Source of the DNA: Aliivibrio_A kagoshimensis
GTDB lineage: Bacteria > Pseudomonadota > Gammaproteobacteria > Enterobacterales > Vibrionaceae
Direction of reading: 5' to 3'
Length of the DNA stretch: 64,000 nt
Assembly: GCF_050337105.1 (NCBI RefSeq)
Contig: NZ_JAKJSQ010000009.1
Location: forward strand, 19,791 to 83,790
The notes under the pieces were generated by a model that saw nothing but the letters and a program-made list of their open reading frames with translations, was not told where the DNA came from and searched no databases. The translations under genes and the position numbers were made by a program. This document shows, piece after piece, positions 34,561 through 42,928 of the stretch (positions within the stretch are counted from its first letter, which is position 1; each line of letters opens with the position of its first letter).

Positions 34561-35814
34561 TCACATATTATCTATTACAATATCACCAAACTGGGAGCAG
34601 CTGACAACGCTTGCTCCCTCTACTTTATCTGCAAAATCATAGGTTAGGCGCTTACTCTCAAACGCCCCTTTCATTCCGTTATTAATATTCTCTGCCGCCT
34701 CTAACCAACCAATATGACGCAGCATCATCTCTGCACACAAAATGATCGAACTTGGGTTCACTTTATCCAAACCTGCTAGGTTTGGTGCGGTTCCATGAGT
34801 CGGTTCAAAAAAAGCCACTTCATCGTTCAAGTTTGCACCCGGTGCGATCCCAACTCCCCCAACTTGCGCTGCTAACGCATCAGAAAGATAGTCACCATTT
34901 TGATTCATAGTGGCAATCACATCATACGCTTCTGGTTTTAATATGATCTGTTGCAGCATCGTATCGGCAATCATATCTTTGATAATAATTTGGTGGTCAT
35001 TTGCCTTATCTTCAATCACTAACCATCGACCATTCGTGTGCGCAAACGCATTAAACTCCTGTTTGGCCACCTGATAGCCCCACTGTTTAAATGCCCCTTC
35101 GGTAAACTTTAAGATGTTGCCTTTGTGAACTAAAGTGACGGAAGAGCGACGGTTGTCTATTGCGTATTTGATGGCTTGTCGAATCAGCCTTTTTGACCCT
35201 TGTTCAGAGATATTTTTGATCCCAATGGCACAATTCTCTTCAAAACGCAGCCGGGTCACTCCCATCTCTTGCTGTAAAAATTCGATTATCCGCTCTGCGT
35301 CAGCTGAATCAGCACGCCACTCAATACCAGAATAGACATCTTCGGAGTTATCTCTAAAAACCACCATGTCAGTCTTTTCCGGCTCACGAAGTGGTGATGG
35401 CACGCCAGTAAACCAACGTACTGGTCTCATATTGACATAGAGATCCATCTCTTGTCTTAGTGCCACATTCAGTGATCGAAACCCACCACCAATGGGGGTA
35501 GTTAATGGCCCTTTAATCGCCACAACATGGTCACGCACAGCGGTAAGAGTCTCTTGTGGGAACCAATCACCGTCGTACATTTCTGCCGCTTTTTCACCAT
35601 TAAAAACTTCCATCCATTTAATTTTACGGCTATTGCCATACGCTTTTTCAACCGCAGCATTCACCACATCAAGCATCACAGGGGTGATATCGACACCCAC
35701 CCCGTCCCCCTCAATAAAAGAGATAATAGGAAAAAGAGGAACATCAAGCGAACCCTGCTCATCAAACGTTATTTTTTCCCCACCAACTGGGAGTCTAATA
35801 TGTTGATAATCCAT
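34561..35814 (-). CDS. icd: NADP-dependent isocitrate dehydrogenase
   Basis: 417 residues from ATG 35814 (E. coli 416). Converts isocitrate to 2-oxoglutarate, CO2 and NADPH. The regulatory serine is Ser114 in GGGFRSLNVALRQ, the AceK phosphorylation site; ENSEDVYSGIEW, NGDYLSDALAAQVGG and HGTAPNLAG are family landmarks. The open frame runs 10 codons further upstream, but AAGG is correctly placed for 35814. aceK lies nearby on the same strand. Confidence 0.96.
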   Translation of the reverse strand: MDYQHIRLPVGGEKITFDEQGSLDVPLFPIISFIEGDGVGVDITPVMLDVVNAAVEKAYGNSRKIKWMEVFNGEKAAEMYDGDWFPQETLTAVRDHVVAIKGPLTTPIGGGFRSLNVALRQEMDLYVNMRPVRWFTGVPSPLREPEKTDMVVFRDNSEDVYSGIEWRADSADAERIIEFLQQEMGVTRLRFEENCAIGIKNISEQGSKRLIRQAIKYAIDNRRSSVTLVHKGNILKFTEGAFKQWGYQVAKQEFNAFAHTNGRWLVIEDKANDHQIIIKDMIADTMLQQIILKPEAYDVIATMNQNGDYLSDALAAQVGGVGIAPGANLNDEVAFFEPTHGTAPNLAGLDKVNPSSIILCAEMMLRHIGWLEAAENINNGMKGAFESKRLTYDFADKVEGASVVSCSQFGDIVIDNM

Positions 35815-35892
35815 AACTGACCTTTTTATAAATCGACAATTCACCCTATCTCTTCAGGGTGAATTTATCAACTGATCAACAATTTATTTACA

Positions 35893-36333
35893 TTAATAGC
35901 TGATGCTCCAGTGACTTCCATACACTTCGTTATTCACTCTCTGGGCAACTACTGGCTCTTGATTGCCATCTAGAAACCATATTACCGCGATCAATTGCTG
36001 AACGTGATTAGGAATACGTAGCTGTAACGCTTTTTCCCCATCATGGAACGATGCTTGAAACAGGCAAGTTTGATAATTAATTTCTCGATATTCCCCCTGA
36101 CTGCTGCTGTCATCACAAATAGAAACCACCGATTTTTGAGTCGATAGAGCCGATACATCAATATCTAGAGTTAAGGTATATACCGCTTCTAAACTGTTTT
36201 CAGCGGCAATCACCAGATCATAAATGCTTTCAGAAGAGGCGGCAGGGGTTGCTGGACTTGCTGCTGTCGATCCTCCGCCTCCTCCGCCACATCCGTTTAA
36301 CAGCATGATTATTAACATAATAACTATTTTCAT
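35893..36333 (-). CDS. small lipoprotein with polyglycine linker
   Basis: 146 residues from ATG 36333, chosen because TAGGAG sits seven bases upstream. Lipoprotein signal MKIVIMLIIMLLNGCGGGGGGS with lipidated Cys followed by six glycines, then an Ala/Ser/Thr/Pro linker and a beta-rich domain with cysteines in SICDDSS and QTCLFQASF. A polyglycine after the lipid Cys is frequent in vibrio surface lipoproteins. It starts 10 bases after the LruC-domain gene and should act with that product. Function unknown. Confidence 0.8.
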   Translation of the reverse strand: MKIVIMLIIMLLNGCGGGGGGSTAASPATPAASSESIYDLVIAAENSLEAVYTLTLDIDVSALSTQKSVVSICDDSSSQGEYREINYQTCLFQASFHDGEKALQLRIPNHVQQLIAVIWFLDGNQEPVVAQRVNNEVYGSHWSISY

Positions 36334-36343
36334 CGTCATTCTC

Positions 36344-38491
36344 CTAATCATTGTATAGGTTGTCACTGATAGCATTACTGCTTAAATACCAGTTAGGATT
36401 GGTTGCACCACTGCTGTCTTGGGCAAAACCTGCAAATTGAGGATACGCTTCTAAGATAGTGACTCGCTCTTTGGGGTGCTTCCAATCCGTTGGGATCTCT
36501 AACGCCCATGGCAATCCATTACTGTTTTGAAAACAGTGCTCTGACCCAATAACAGAATCATCATCAAAGCTGCCAAACAGTTGGGTATCAAAGGTATCGG
36601 TATGAGCACGGTTCTTTAGGTGGATTTCATGTTTTCTTCCAGGATGAATTCCAAGTAGTGATTGTGTGGCATCACCGTGATAAGAACCGGGCGCCGCAAA
36701 GATGAATGGGTCATACGGCATTGCAGGCATCATAGCTAATGGGATGGCGCTACTAAAGGGCACAATCAAACTCCAAGCGGGTCGACTTGAGGTACCACAA
36801 TCCGCCTCAGTACGAAAATATTGACACTCCCCTTCACCCGCTTGCACCATCTGCCACAGATCCGAACTGATAATCAGCACCGCATCAGATTGGTTCGCTT
36901 CGAGAACTGCAATATTCTGTACTACATTATCAATGATTAACATCACTGAATCCCCTTTCACCATTGACGCTGAAATACCCGGTAAACGAATCGCAAATCC
37001 ATTATGGTAACTGGCTCCTAATGCCGCTAACTTTCCTTCAATTTTAAGACGGATGACCTCTTCATCTTTAACGTATTCCGTATACTTCACATTCATCAAA
37101 ACATCATTCATATCAAAGTCACCCAGTTCAGGGTAGAGATCTTCATAAGCAAAAGTGGTGTACTCAGAAGCCGACGGATAGAAGCGCGGAGATACATTTA
37201 ATTCGGTAATTGTTACCGGATAATCCTCCACCTCACCATCACTCACCCCGCCAGTAGGCCCCAAGTTTTGCACGCTACTGATTCTGAATCTCGACCAACT
37301 GTCACCCGCCGTCGCCCAAGCAGGTACCGTAATGTAATAAGTGCTGTAGCCATTAGCGACCTGAGATGCGGTAATCACTTGTTCATCATTATCAAACTCA
37401 CCGTCTAGATCCCAGTCAATCCATCCATTGAGATACCCTCCTGAACCGGTGACTTCAATGCTTAAAATGGCGCTCTCTCCCACCTCCAATCCGGTCGCGA
37501 AATTAACGCCGTCGTCATCATTACTTGCATCACTAGTATCATCCGAAAGTGGGTAGGTATAACTGGTAGATTCAGGGTCAACGTGCGAGCCTAAATAAAG
37601 AGTGGTGATCCCATGACGAGCTCCTGAAGACTCTATGCTGGTGCCATAACTGTCTGGTGCATCGCCAAAATCCACATCATCACTGACTTCAATCGCCGCT
37701 AAAGCACAACGCGCGCCATCATTCGAGTTACTTGAGGGACCATAAGAGAAAAATTGTGCCACTGATGCCGCTCCATCTAAAGTGATCCGATAGAGGTAAC
37801 CATTACCATTATTACTGATATACAGGTGCCCACTAACATCAAAATATTGTGCACCAAAGGTAAAATTAAACCCCAATTCGCTTTCACTCAGCACTTGGTT
37901 CAGCTGCTCAGTCATCCCATTGGCGGAATCAATTTTCCACAAATACCCATCGTTATCGACGGCATATAGGTAGTTATCACTAGGGTGGAAAGCCATATCC
38001 GTTAGTTTCGGGTTACCCATCTCACCGCTACTAGCGACTTTAACCATGGTTAAGTTGCCCAGTGGGTCATCAAGATCAATTCGATAAAGTCCATAACCAG
38101 GGCGATAGCCGTACCAGGCATTCTCTATTAATGACACATCACCGACATAAAAAGGTTTGCCAATTAAACCGTTCACATTCAGTGGCAATGTCTGATAGTC
38201 ACTGCCTATCTGCGCTAACGTTTTTGCACTGTAATCCCATCCGTATATGTAGCTATCATGGAAACTAAATCCCGCCCCATTTACGTTACTGGTTCCCATG
38301 TTATTGGAAAGCATTGAATAACTGCCTGTTGAAAGATCAATCCCAAACGCTAAAGGAGTCGTGGCTGGCTTTTGAATCAGAAATGCCTCGGTCGGACACT
38401 GTTCAAACGCCGTTGCTTTCACAGATGAGGCGTTTAAAGAGAGCCACACTCCACTGAGCAGTATTAAAGTCGTCATAAACTTTGAATTCAT
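36344..38491 (-). CDS. secreted LruC-domain protein with N-terminal beta-propeller-like region
   Basis: 715 residues with a signal peptide (1-27, SSVKA-TAF). Residues 40-270 show repeated YLYRI/YLWKID-type strands of a propeller-like domain. A DFGDAPDSYGT linker (274-284) leads into a GEVED-type domain with WIDWDLDGEFDNDEQ (357-371) and SDGEVEDYPV. The last 270 residues match the LruC domain, whose hallmark here is GDFDMNDVLMNVKY (457-470). LruC proteins occur in leptospires and vibrios; function unknown, probably cell surface. Followed by a lipoprotein in the same operon. Confidence 0.85.
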   Translation of the reverse strand: MNSKFMTTLILLSGVWLSLNASSVKATAFEQCPTEAFLIQKPATTPLAFGIDLSTGSYSMLSNNMGTSNVNGAGFSFHDSYIYGWDYSAKTLAQIGSDYQTLPLNVNGLIGKPFYVGDVSLIENAWYGYRPGYGLYRIDLDDPLGNLTMVKVASSGEMGNPKLTDMAFHPSDNYLYAVDNDGYLWKIDSANGMTEQLNQVLSESELGFNFTFGAQYFDVSGHLYISNNGNGYLYRITLDGAASVAQFFSYGPSSNSNDGARCALAAIEVSDDVDFGDAPDSYGTSIESSGARHGITTLYLGSHVDPESTSYTYPLSDDTSDASNDDDGVNFATGLEVGESAILSIEVTGSGGYLNGWIDWDLDGEFDNDEQVITASQVANGYSTYYITVPAWATAGDSWSRFRISSVQNLGPTGGVSDGEVEDYPVTITELNVSPRFYPSASEYTTFAYEDLYPELGDFDMNDVLMNVKYTEYVKDEEVIRLKIEGKLAALGASYHNGFAIRLPGISASMVKGDSVMLIIDNVVQNIAVLEANQSDAVLIISSDLWQMVQAGEGECQYFRTEADCGTSSRPAWSLIVPFSSAIPLAMMPAMPYDPFIFAAPGSYHGDATQSLLGIHPGRKHEIHLKNRAHTDTFDTQLFGSFDDDSVIGSEHCFQNSNGLPWALEIPTDWKHPKERVTILEAYPQFAGFAQDSSGATNPNWYLSSNAISDNLYND

Positions 38492-38606
38492 TCGATATAC
38501 CTTCTGTTCAAAGGGGGTATCCTGTCTATTGCATCAATCGAACCAATTTTTCCAACAAACTATCAATAACTTATGACCATTATTTTCGTAACACTTATCA
38601 ATAAAC

Positions 38607-38673
38607 TGCATTTTGCGAATAAACAGCAGAGTCAATAAGCAAAATGCAAATCTACAAAGTGACACAGTTCACA
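38607..38673. promoter_or_regulatory. inverted repeat and CRP-like site between LruC and terC genes
   Basis: TGCATTTTGC (38607-38616) and GCAAAATGCA (38639-38648) are a perfect 10-bp inverted repeat. Just after it, AGTGA-CACAGT-TCACA (38658-38673) matches the CRP consensus at 9 of 10 core bases. Either divergent gene could be the target. Confidence 0.45.
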
Positions 38674-38760
38674 AATAATTATCTATAAAGTAAAAAAAAA
38701 GCTAGCTTTAGAAAAATAACACTATAAATTATCGTTTTTTAACCCTTAGGACACACCGAT

Positions 38761-39504
38761 ATGGAATGGCTAGCAGATCCCAACGCTTGGATTGCCTTAG
38801 TTACTCTAACCACGCTTGAAATTGTACTAGGTATCGACAACATTATTTTTATCTCGATACTTGTTTCCCGTCTGCCTGAACACCAACGAGACAAAGGTCG
38901 AGTTATTGGTCTCGCGCTTGCGATGATCACTCGAATATTACTACTGCTCTCTCTTGCATGGGTGATGAAGCTCACCGCACCCTTTATTACGCTGTATGAT
39001 CATGGTGTATCGGGTCGTGATATTATTTTGTTGGTGGGTGGGTTGTTTCTTATCTACAAAAGTACCACTGAGATTCATGGCTGTTTAGAGGGACATCATG
39101 ATGATATTCCGAAATCTAAAGCCAGCAGTTTCTTCTCTGTATTGATTCAAATTGCTATTTTGGATTTGGTCTTTTCACTCGACTCAGTAATTACTGCAGT
39201 GGGTATGGCGGATGACATTGAAGTCATGGTATTGGCCATTGTTATTGCCGTCGGTGTCATGATGTTTGCGGCGAAATCCGTCGGTGAGTTTGTTGAAAAA
39301 CACCCAACGGTGAAGATGTTAGCACTAACATTCTTAACGCTCATTGGATTTACCTTGTTGGGTGAAGGCTTTGGTCTACATATCCCAAAAGGTTACATCT
39401 ATTTTGCGATGGGTTTCTCCATTGCCGTCGAGATGCTGAACCTAAAAGTCAAATCGAAAAACGATAAGACCGTTTCTCTAAATCAAAAAAGTGAGTTAGA
39501 ATAA
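38761..39504 (+). CDS. TerC-family membrane protein (YgdQ-like)
   Basis: 247 residues with about seven hydrophobic helices. TLEIVLGIDNIIFISILVSRLP (18-39) and ILDLVFSLDSVITAVGM (about 134-150) are the paired acidic TerC signatures, likely metal-coordinating in the membrane. Related proteins export manganese or other metals during membrane protein assembly. A mid-membrane GHHDD loop is notable. Promoter-side has no yybP-ykoY manganese riboswitch that I can see. It lies 37 bases upstream of the vemP-like gene and could be cotranscribed. Confidence 0.9.
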   Translation: MEWLADPNAWIALVTLTTLEIVLGIDNIIFISILVSRLPEHQRDKGRVIGLALAMITRILLLLSLAWVMKLTAPFITLYDHGVSGRDIILLVGGLFLIYKSTTEIHGCLEGHHDDIPKSKASSFFSVLIQIAILDLVFSLDSVITAVGMADDIEVMVLAIVIAVGVMMFAAKSVGEFVEKHPTVKMLALTFLTLIGFTLLGEGFGLHIPKGYIYFAMGFSIAVEMLNLKVKSKNDKTVSLNQKSELE

Positions 39505-39541
39505 CCTGTGCAATATCACAAATTAATGTAACGGGGATGTT

Positions 39542-39988
39542 TTGAATACACTATTTCGCATTCTACTCTTGGTCATCTGTTTAGGGGCAACGTCTTTTGC
39601 TCACGCAGAATCACAACCAACAGAAAGTGAAATAGCCTCATGCCAGGTTGAGCAAACAACAACAGCTCAACCTGAAAACACTTGCCACCGTTATTCTGAC
39701 GATAGACAAACTCCAGTAAAGTCACACCATATCAACCTTGGTGTTGAATACTCGATTCGATACAGCCACTCTGCTCGAGATAATAATCAACAGAGCAAAC
39801 CAGACTACCAAGTCGTGATTGAGATTCCTGCGCCGCTTGCGCCGACATTAACCAAGGGGTATGTCGAACCTTTTACGCCGACTCTTAGTTGGATGCTACA
39901 TAGTGCCCACTCTGCTTCTCGGCTCTCTGGCTGGAAAGAGAGTAACCTTCTCTATACCCAACATACTCATTTCATCCATCTCGTTTAA
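39542..39988 (+). CDS. vemP: VemP-like translation-arrest export monitor upstream of secDF2
   Basis: 148 residues with a cleavable signal peptide (1-22, SFAHA-E). In Vibrio alginolyticus, VemP (159 residues) stalls its own ribosome when Sec export is weak, as in low sodium, and thereby raises SecD2F2 synthesis. Here the C-terminal part reads SRLSGWKESNLLYTQ, resembling the VemP arrest motif HRIxGWKETNAMYVAL; Trp131 corresponds to the essential Trp, and the 17 residues after it equal the 16 in VemP. The residue at the known arrest point differs (Phe144 for Gln), so the arrest core has diverged. TTG start with GGGGA four bases upstream; the ATG at 39538 stops at once. Position before secD is decisive support. 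Confidence 0.85.
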   Translation: MNTLFRILLLVICLGATSFAHAESQPTESEIASCQVEQTTTAQPENTCHRYSDDRQTPVKSHHINLGVEYSIRYSHSARDNNQQSKPDYQVVIEIPAPLAPTLTKGYVEPFTPTLSWMLHSAHSASRLSGWKESNLLYTQHTHFIHLV

Positions 39989-40097
39989 TCCCACTATCCA
40001 TTAAACCATTCAACTCTATCTATAACGTAAGCTATGGGTATGAGTAAGCTATCAACGTTTTAATGCACCACTCTATGGTGGTGTAGGTGATTAAATT
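39986..40097 (+). promoter_or_regulatory. structured vemP-secD2 spacer, possible masking of the secD ribosome-binding site
   Basis: The secD Shine-Dalgarno AGGTGA is at 40085-40090. CACCAC (40066-40071) and GTGGTG (40078-40083) form a hairpin abutting it; AACGT (40024) pairs with ACGTT (40055). GATTA (40089-40093) is complementary to TAATC (39986-39990), which includes the vemP stop codon, so a ribosome stalled there could open the site. Pairings are by eye. Confidence 0.5.
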
Positions 40098-41921
40098 ATG
40101 AAAAAAAATAGCTCTAAGCGGTTACTTAACCGTTACTCGGCTTGGCAGTACATTGTTCTGGTCGTCACTTTAGTGATCATGTTTTTCAGCGCAATTCCCA
40201 CTTGGTATGGGGAAGATGCGGCTGTACAAATAGGCCACACCGATAACCAACTCCCTTCTTTGACCCAAATTAAACAGCAGTTGGAGCAAAAAGACATTGC
40301 CGTAAAACGCATTGTTCAACAACCGAACAAAACCACGGTAGTAATCAACGATCAACAACAACAAAGTGCAACTCGTGTCGCCTTGTTAGAGATGCTCAAC
40401 GATAGCAATCATTCAGCTACACTCACCTTAGCCCTTGAACCAGCTGCACCGAAGTGGTTACTTAATATGGGATTTGAGCCAATAAAACTTGGGCTGGATT
40501 TACGAGGCGGTGTTCAGTTTTTGCTCGACGTTGATGTTGACCAAGCGTTCAAACTACAAACAGGCCAACTTAAAGACCAACTGCAACAGCAGATGAGAGA
40601 TGAAAAAATCCGCGGTGTTCGTGTCACTACGCCACTGAATGATACGGTTCGAATCTCATTTTCTAACCCTCAAGCGAAGCAATCTATTAGCCATTACATC
40701 CAGACTGATTACCCTCAGTGGCAAATAAATACACTGAGCGACACTTCTATTGATATCACGTTAAAGGAGCAAGAGAAAACCTTAATTCGCAACTTAACGG
40801 TGCAGCAGAACTTGCAAACCATGCGTAGCCGCATTGAAGAGTTGGGGATCACCGAAGCACTCGTACAGCGCCAAGGTGAAAACCGGATTCGAATCGAACT
40901 GCCTGGGGTTCAAGATCCAGCTGCGGCCAAAAGTGTCATTGGTGCAACGGCCAGTTTAGCGTTTTATCCCGTCAAAACTGATGCCTCAATCAACAGTAAA
41001 GTACTACTAGACAGAGATGGGCAACCCGTTCATGTCACCAAACAACCTATTTTAACCGGTGACCACATTGTCGATGCGCGTGGCAGTTTAGATAAGATGG
41101 GCATGGCAGAAGTGAACATCACTTTAGACAGTGTTGGCGGTAAAACCATGTCTCACTTTTCTCGCTCAAACATTGGTAAACCGATGGCGACAGCTTACAG
41201 CGAATATGGGCGAGATAGCGAAGGAAAAACCACTCAAAGTAATGAAATCATCAGTGTAGCCACCATTCAATCTCAACTGGGAAGCCGCTTTAGGATCACA
41301 GGATCTGACTCACTACAGCAAGCCCAAGAGTTAGCGCTATTGTTACGTGCTGGTTCATTAACCGCACCGGTGACCATTGTAGAAGAGAGAACTATCGGAC
41401 CAACCCTCGGAGCCGAAAATATTGAAAATGGCTTTGCAGCACTCAGTTTAGGGTTAGGCATGACACTGATCTTTATGGCGTTATGGTACCGCCGTTTAGG
41501 TTGGATCGCTAACATCGCTCTGGTTGCCAATATGGTTATTCTATTTGGATTATTGGCCTTGATTCCAGGTGGTGTCCTTACGCTTCCCGGCATTGCAGGA
41601 TTAGTGTTAACCGTCGGTATGGCTGTAGATACCAATGTGCTTATTTTCGAACGGATAAAAGATAAGTTAAAAGAGGGACGCAGCTTTGCGCAAGCAATCG
41701 ATCGCGGCTTTAGTAGCGCTTTCTCTACCATATTGGATGCCAATGTGACCACAATGATCACCGCTATTGTCCTCTACTCTATCGGTAATGGTCCTATTCA
41801 AGGATTTGCACTAACCCTCGGATTAGGATTACTCACGAGTATGTTTACTGGGGTATTTGCCTCTCGAGCATTGATCAACCTGTTCTGGGGACGTGACTCA
41901 CGTCATAACGTAAAGGTATAA
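40098..41921 (+). CDS. secD2: SecD, second paralogue (SecD2)
   Basis: Sec accessory subunit of 607 residues that uses the proton or sodium gradient to pull exported proteins across the inner membrane. One N-terminal helix, a large periplasmic part with PIKLGLDLRGGVQFLLDVDVD and the RIEELGITEALVQRQG segment, then five helices with VGMAVDTNVLIFERIKDKLKEG. Vibrios carry a housekeeping secDF in the yajC cluster and a second set; the absence of yajC and tgt here and the vemP leader mark this as the second set. In V. alginolyticus that pair is proton-driven and serves low-salt growth. Confidence 0.93.
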   Translation: MKKNSSKRLLNRYSAWQYIVLVVTLVIMFFSAIPTWYGEDAAVQIGHTDNQLPSLTQIKQQLEQKDIAVKRIVQQPNKTTVVINDQQQQSATRVALLEMLNDSNHSATLTLALEPAAPKWLLNMGFEPIKLGLDLRGGVQFLLDVDVDQAFKLQTGQLKDQLQQQMRDEKIRGVRVTTPLNDTVRISFSNPQAKQSISHYIQTDYPQWQINTLSDTSIDITLKEQEKTLIRNLTVQQNLQTMRSRIEELGITEALVQRQGENRIRIELPGVQDPAAAKSVIGATASLAFYPVKTDASINSKVLLDRDGQPVHVTKQPILTGDHIVDARGSLDKMGMAEVNITLDSVGGKTMSHFSRSNIGKPMATAYSEYGRDSEGKTTQSNEIISVATIQSQLGSRFRITGSDSLQQAQELALLLRAGSLTAPVTIVEERTIGPTLGAENIENGFAALSLGLGMTLIFMALWYRRLGWIANIALVANMVILFGLLALIPGGVLTLPGIAGLVLTVGMAVDTNVLIFERIKDKLKEGRSFAQAIDRGFSSAFSTILDANVTTMITAIVLYSIGNGPIQGFALTLGLGLLTSMFTGVFASRALINLFWGRDSRHNVKV

Positions 41922-41925
41922 CCAA

Positions 41926-42825
41926 ATGATATTTTCTATGAAAAACGCAACACAATGGCGACATTTCAGCAGTGTTGTTTCGGTATTTTTAATGCTGTTC
42001 TCGCTGTTTATGATCGCCAATAAAGGGTTGAACCTTGGTTTGGACTTCACGGGTGGCGTTGTAAGTGAAGTACAGTTGGATAGCCGTATTACCAGCAGTG
42101 AGATTGAACCGCTGTTAAAAGAGGGGCTACATGCGGACGTTACCGTTATTTCAACAGGTGAATCAGGGCGTTGGGTACTTCGATATGCTGCTCCTCAAGA
42201 CGGCAGCGAATTGGCTCCAATCCATCAATTATTGGCGCCACTTGATAGCCATATTGAGGTGCTCAATACCAGTATCGTTGGTCCGCAAGTTGGGCAAGAA
42301 CTTGCAGAGCAAGGTGGAATGGCACTGATGGTATCGATGATCTCTATCATGCTCTATCTCAGTTTCCGCTTTGAGTGGCGATTAGCCTTAGGTTCACTCT
42401 TTGCCTTAACCCACGATGTTATCTTTATCTTGGGCTTTTTTGCCCTGACTCAGATGGAGTTTAACCTCACCGTATTGGCCGCAGTATTGGCCATCATGGG
42501 TTACTCTCTCAACGATTCGATTATTATCTCAGACAGAATTAGAGAGTACTTGATCAGCAAACCATCGCTATCAATACAGGAGGTGAATAACCAAGCGATC
42601 GTCTCCACCTTCTCTCGCACCATGATCACCTCAGGCACCACCCTTATGACAGTAGGGGCACTGTGGTTATTGGGTGGCGGGCCGCTGGCGGGATTTGCTA
42701 CTGCGATGTTTATCGGAATCGTGACCGGTACTTTCTCCTCCGTGTCGGTCGGTACTGCTCTTCCTGAACTGTTTGGTTTACGATCAGAACACTACCTAGT
42801 CAAACCCGTCTCAGAGGAGCCTTAA
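41926..42825 (+). CDS. secF2: SecF, second paralogue (SecF2)
   Basis: 299 residues; partner of SecD2. One N-terminal helix, LNLGLDFTGGVVSEVQLD (about 26-43), periplasmic domain, then helices with SLNDSIIISDRIREY (about 192-206) and SGTTLMTVGALWLLGGGPLAGFA-type sequence. AAGGT lies nine bases before ATG, 4 bases after secD. A 10-bp hairpin follows the stop. Confidence 0.94.
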   Translation: MIFSMKNATQWRHFSSVVSVFLMLFSLFMIANKGLNLGLDFTGGVVSEVQLDSRITSSEIEPLLKEGLHADVTVISTGESGRWVLRYAAPQDGSELAPIHQLLAPLDSHIEVLNTSIVGPQVGQELAEQGGMALMVSMISIMLYLSFRFEWRLALGSLFALTHDVIFILGFFALTQMEFNLTVLAAVLAIMGYSLNDSIIISDRIREYLISKPSLSIQEVNNQAIVSTFSRTMITSGTTLMTVGALWLLGGGPLAGFATAMFIGIVTGTFSSVSVGTALPELFGLRSEHYLVKPVSEEP

Positions 42826-42832
42826 CCTTCAA

Positions 42833-42856
42833 TGGGCAGAGCACACGCTCTGCCCA
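42833..42856 (+). terminator. hairpin after secF2
   Basis: TGGGCAGAGC and GCTCTGCCCA form a perfect 10-bp stem with an ACAC loop. The T tract is poor, so it may terminate inefficiently or stabilise the message. Confidence 0.65.
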
Positions 42857-42928
42857 ACTATCTTCCGCTTGTTCGGTTTTCACTCGTTAGGTTATACTGA
42901 CTACCCAACACGGCAGATAACCACTCCC

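Noticed and set aside
38492..38760. yybP-ykoY manganese riboswitch before the TerC gene
   Set aside because: Looked for because such genes often have one; the required paired stems and conserved loops are not seen.
41273..41761. 162-codon ORF antisense to secD2
   Set aside because: Shadow of the conserved C-terminal membrane region of SecD.
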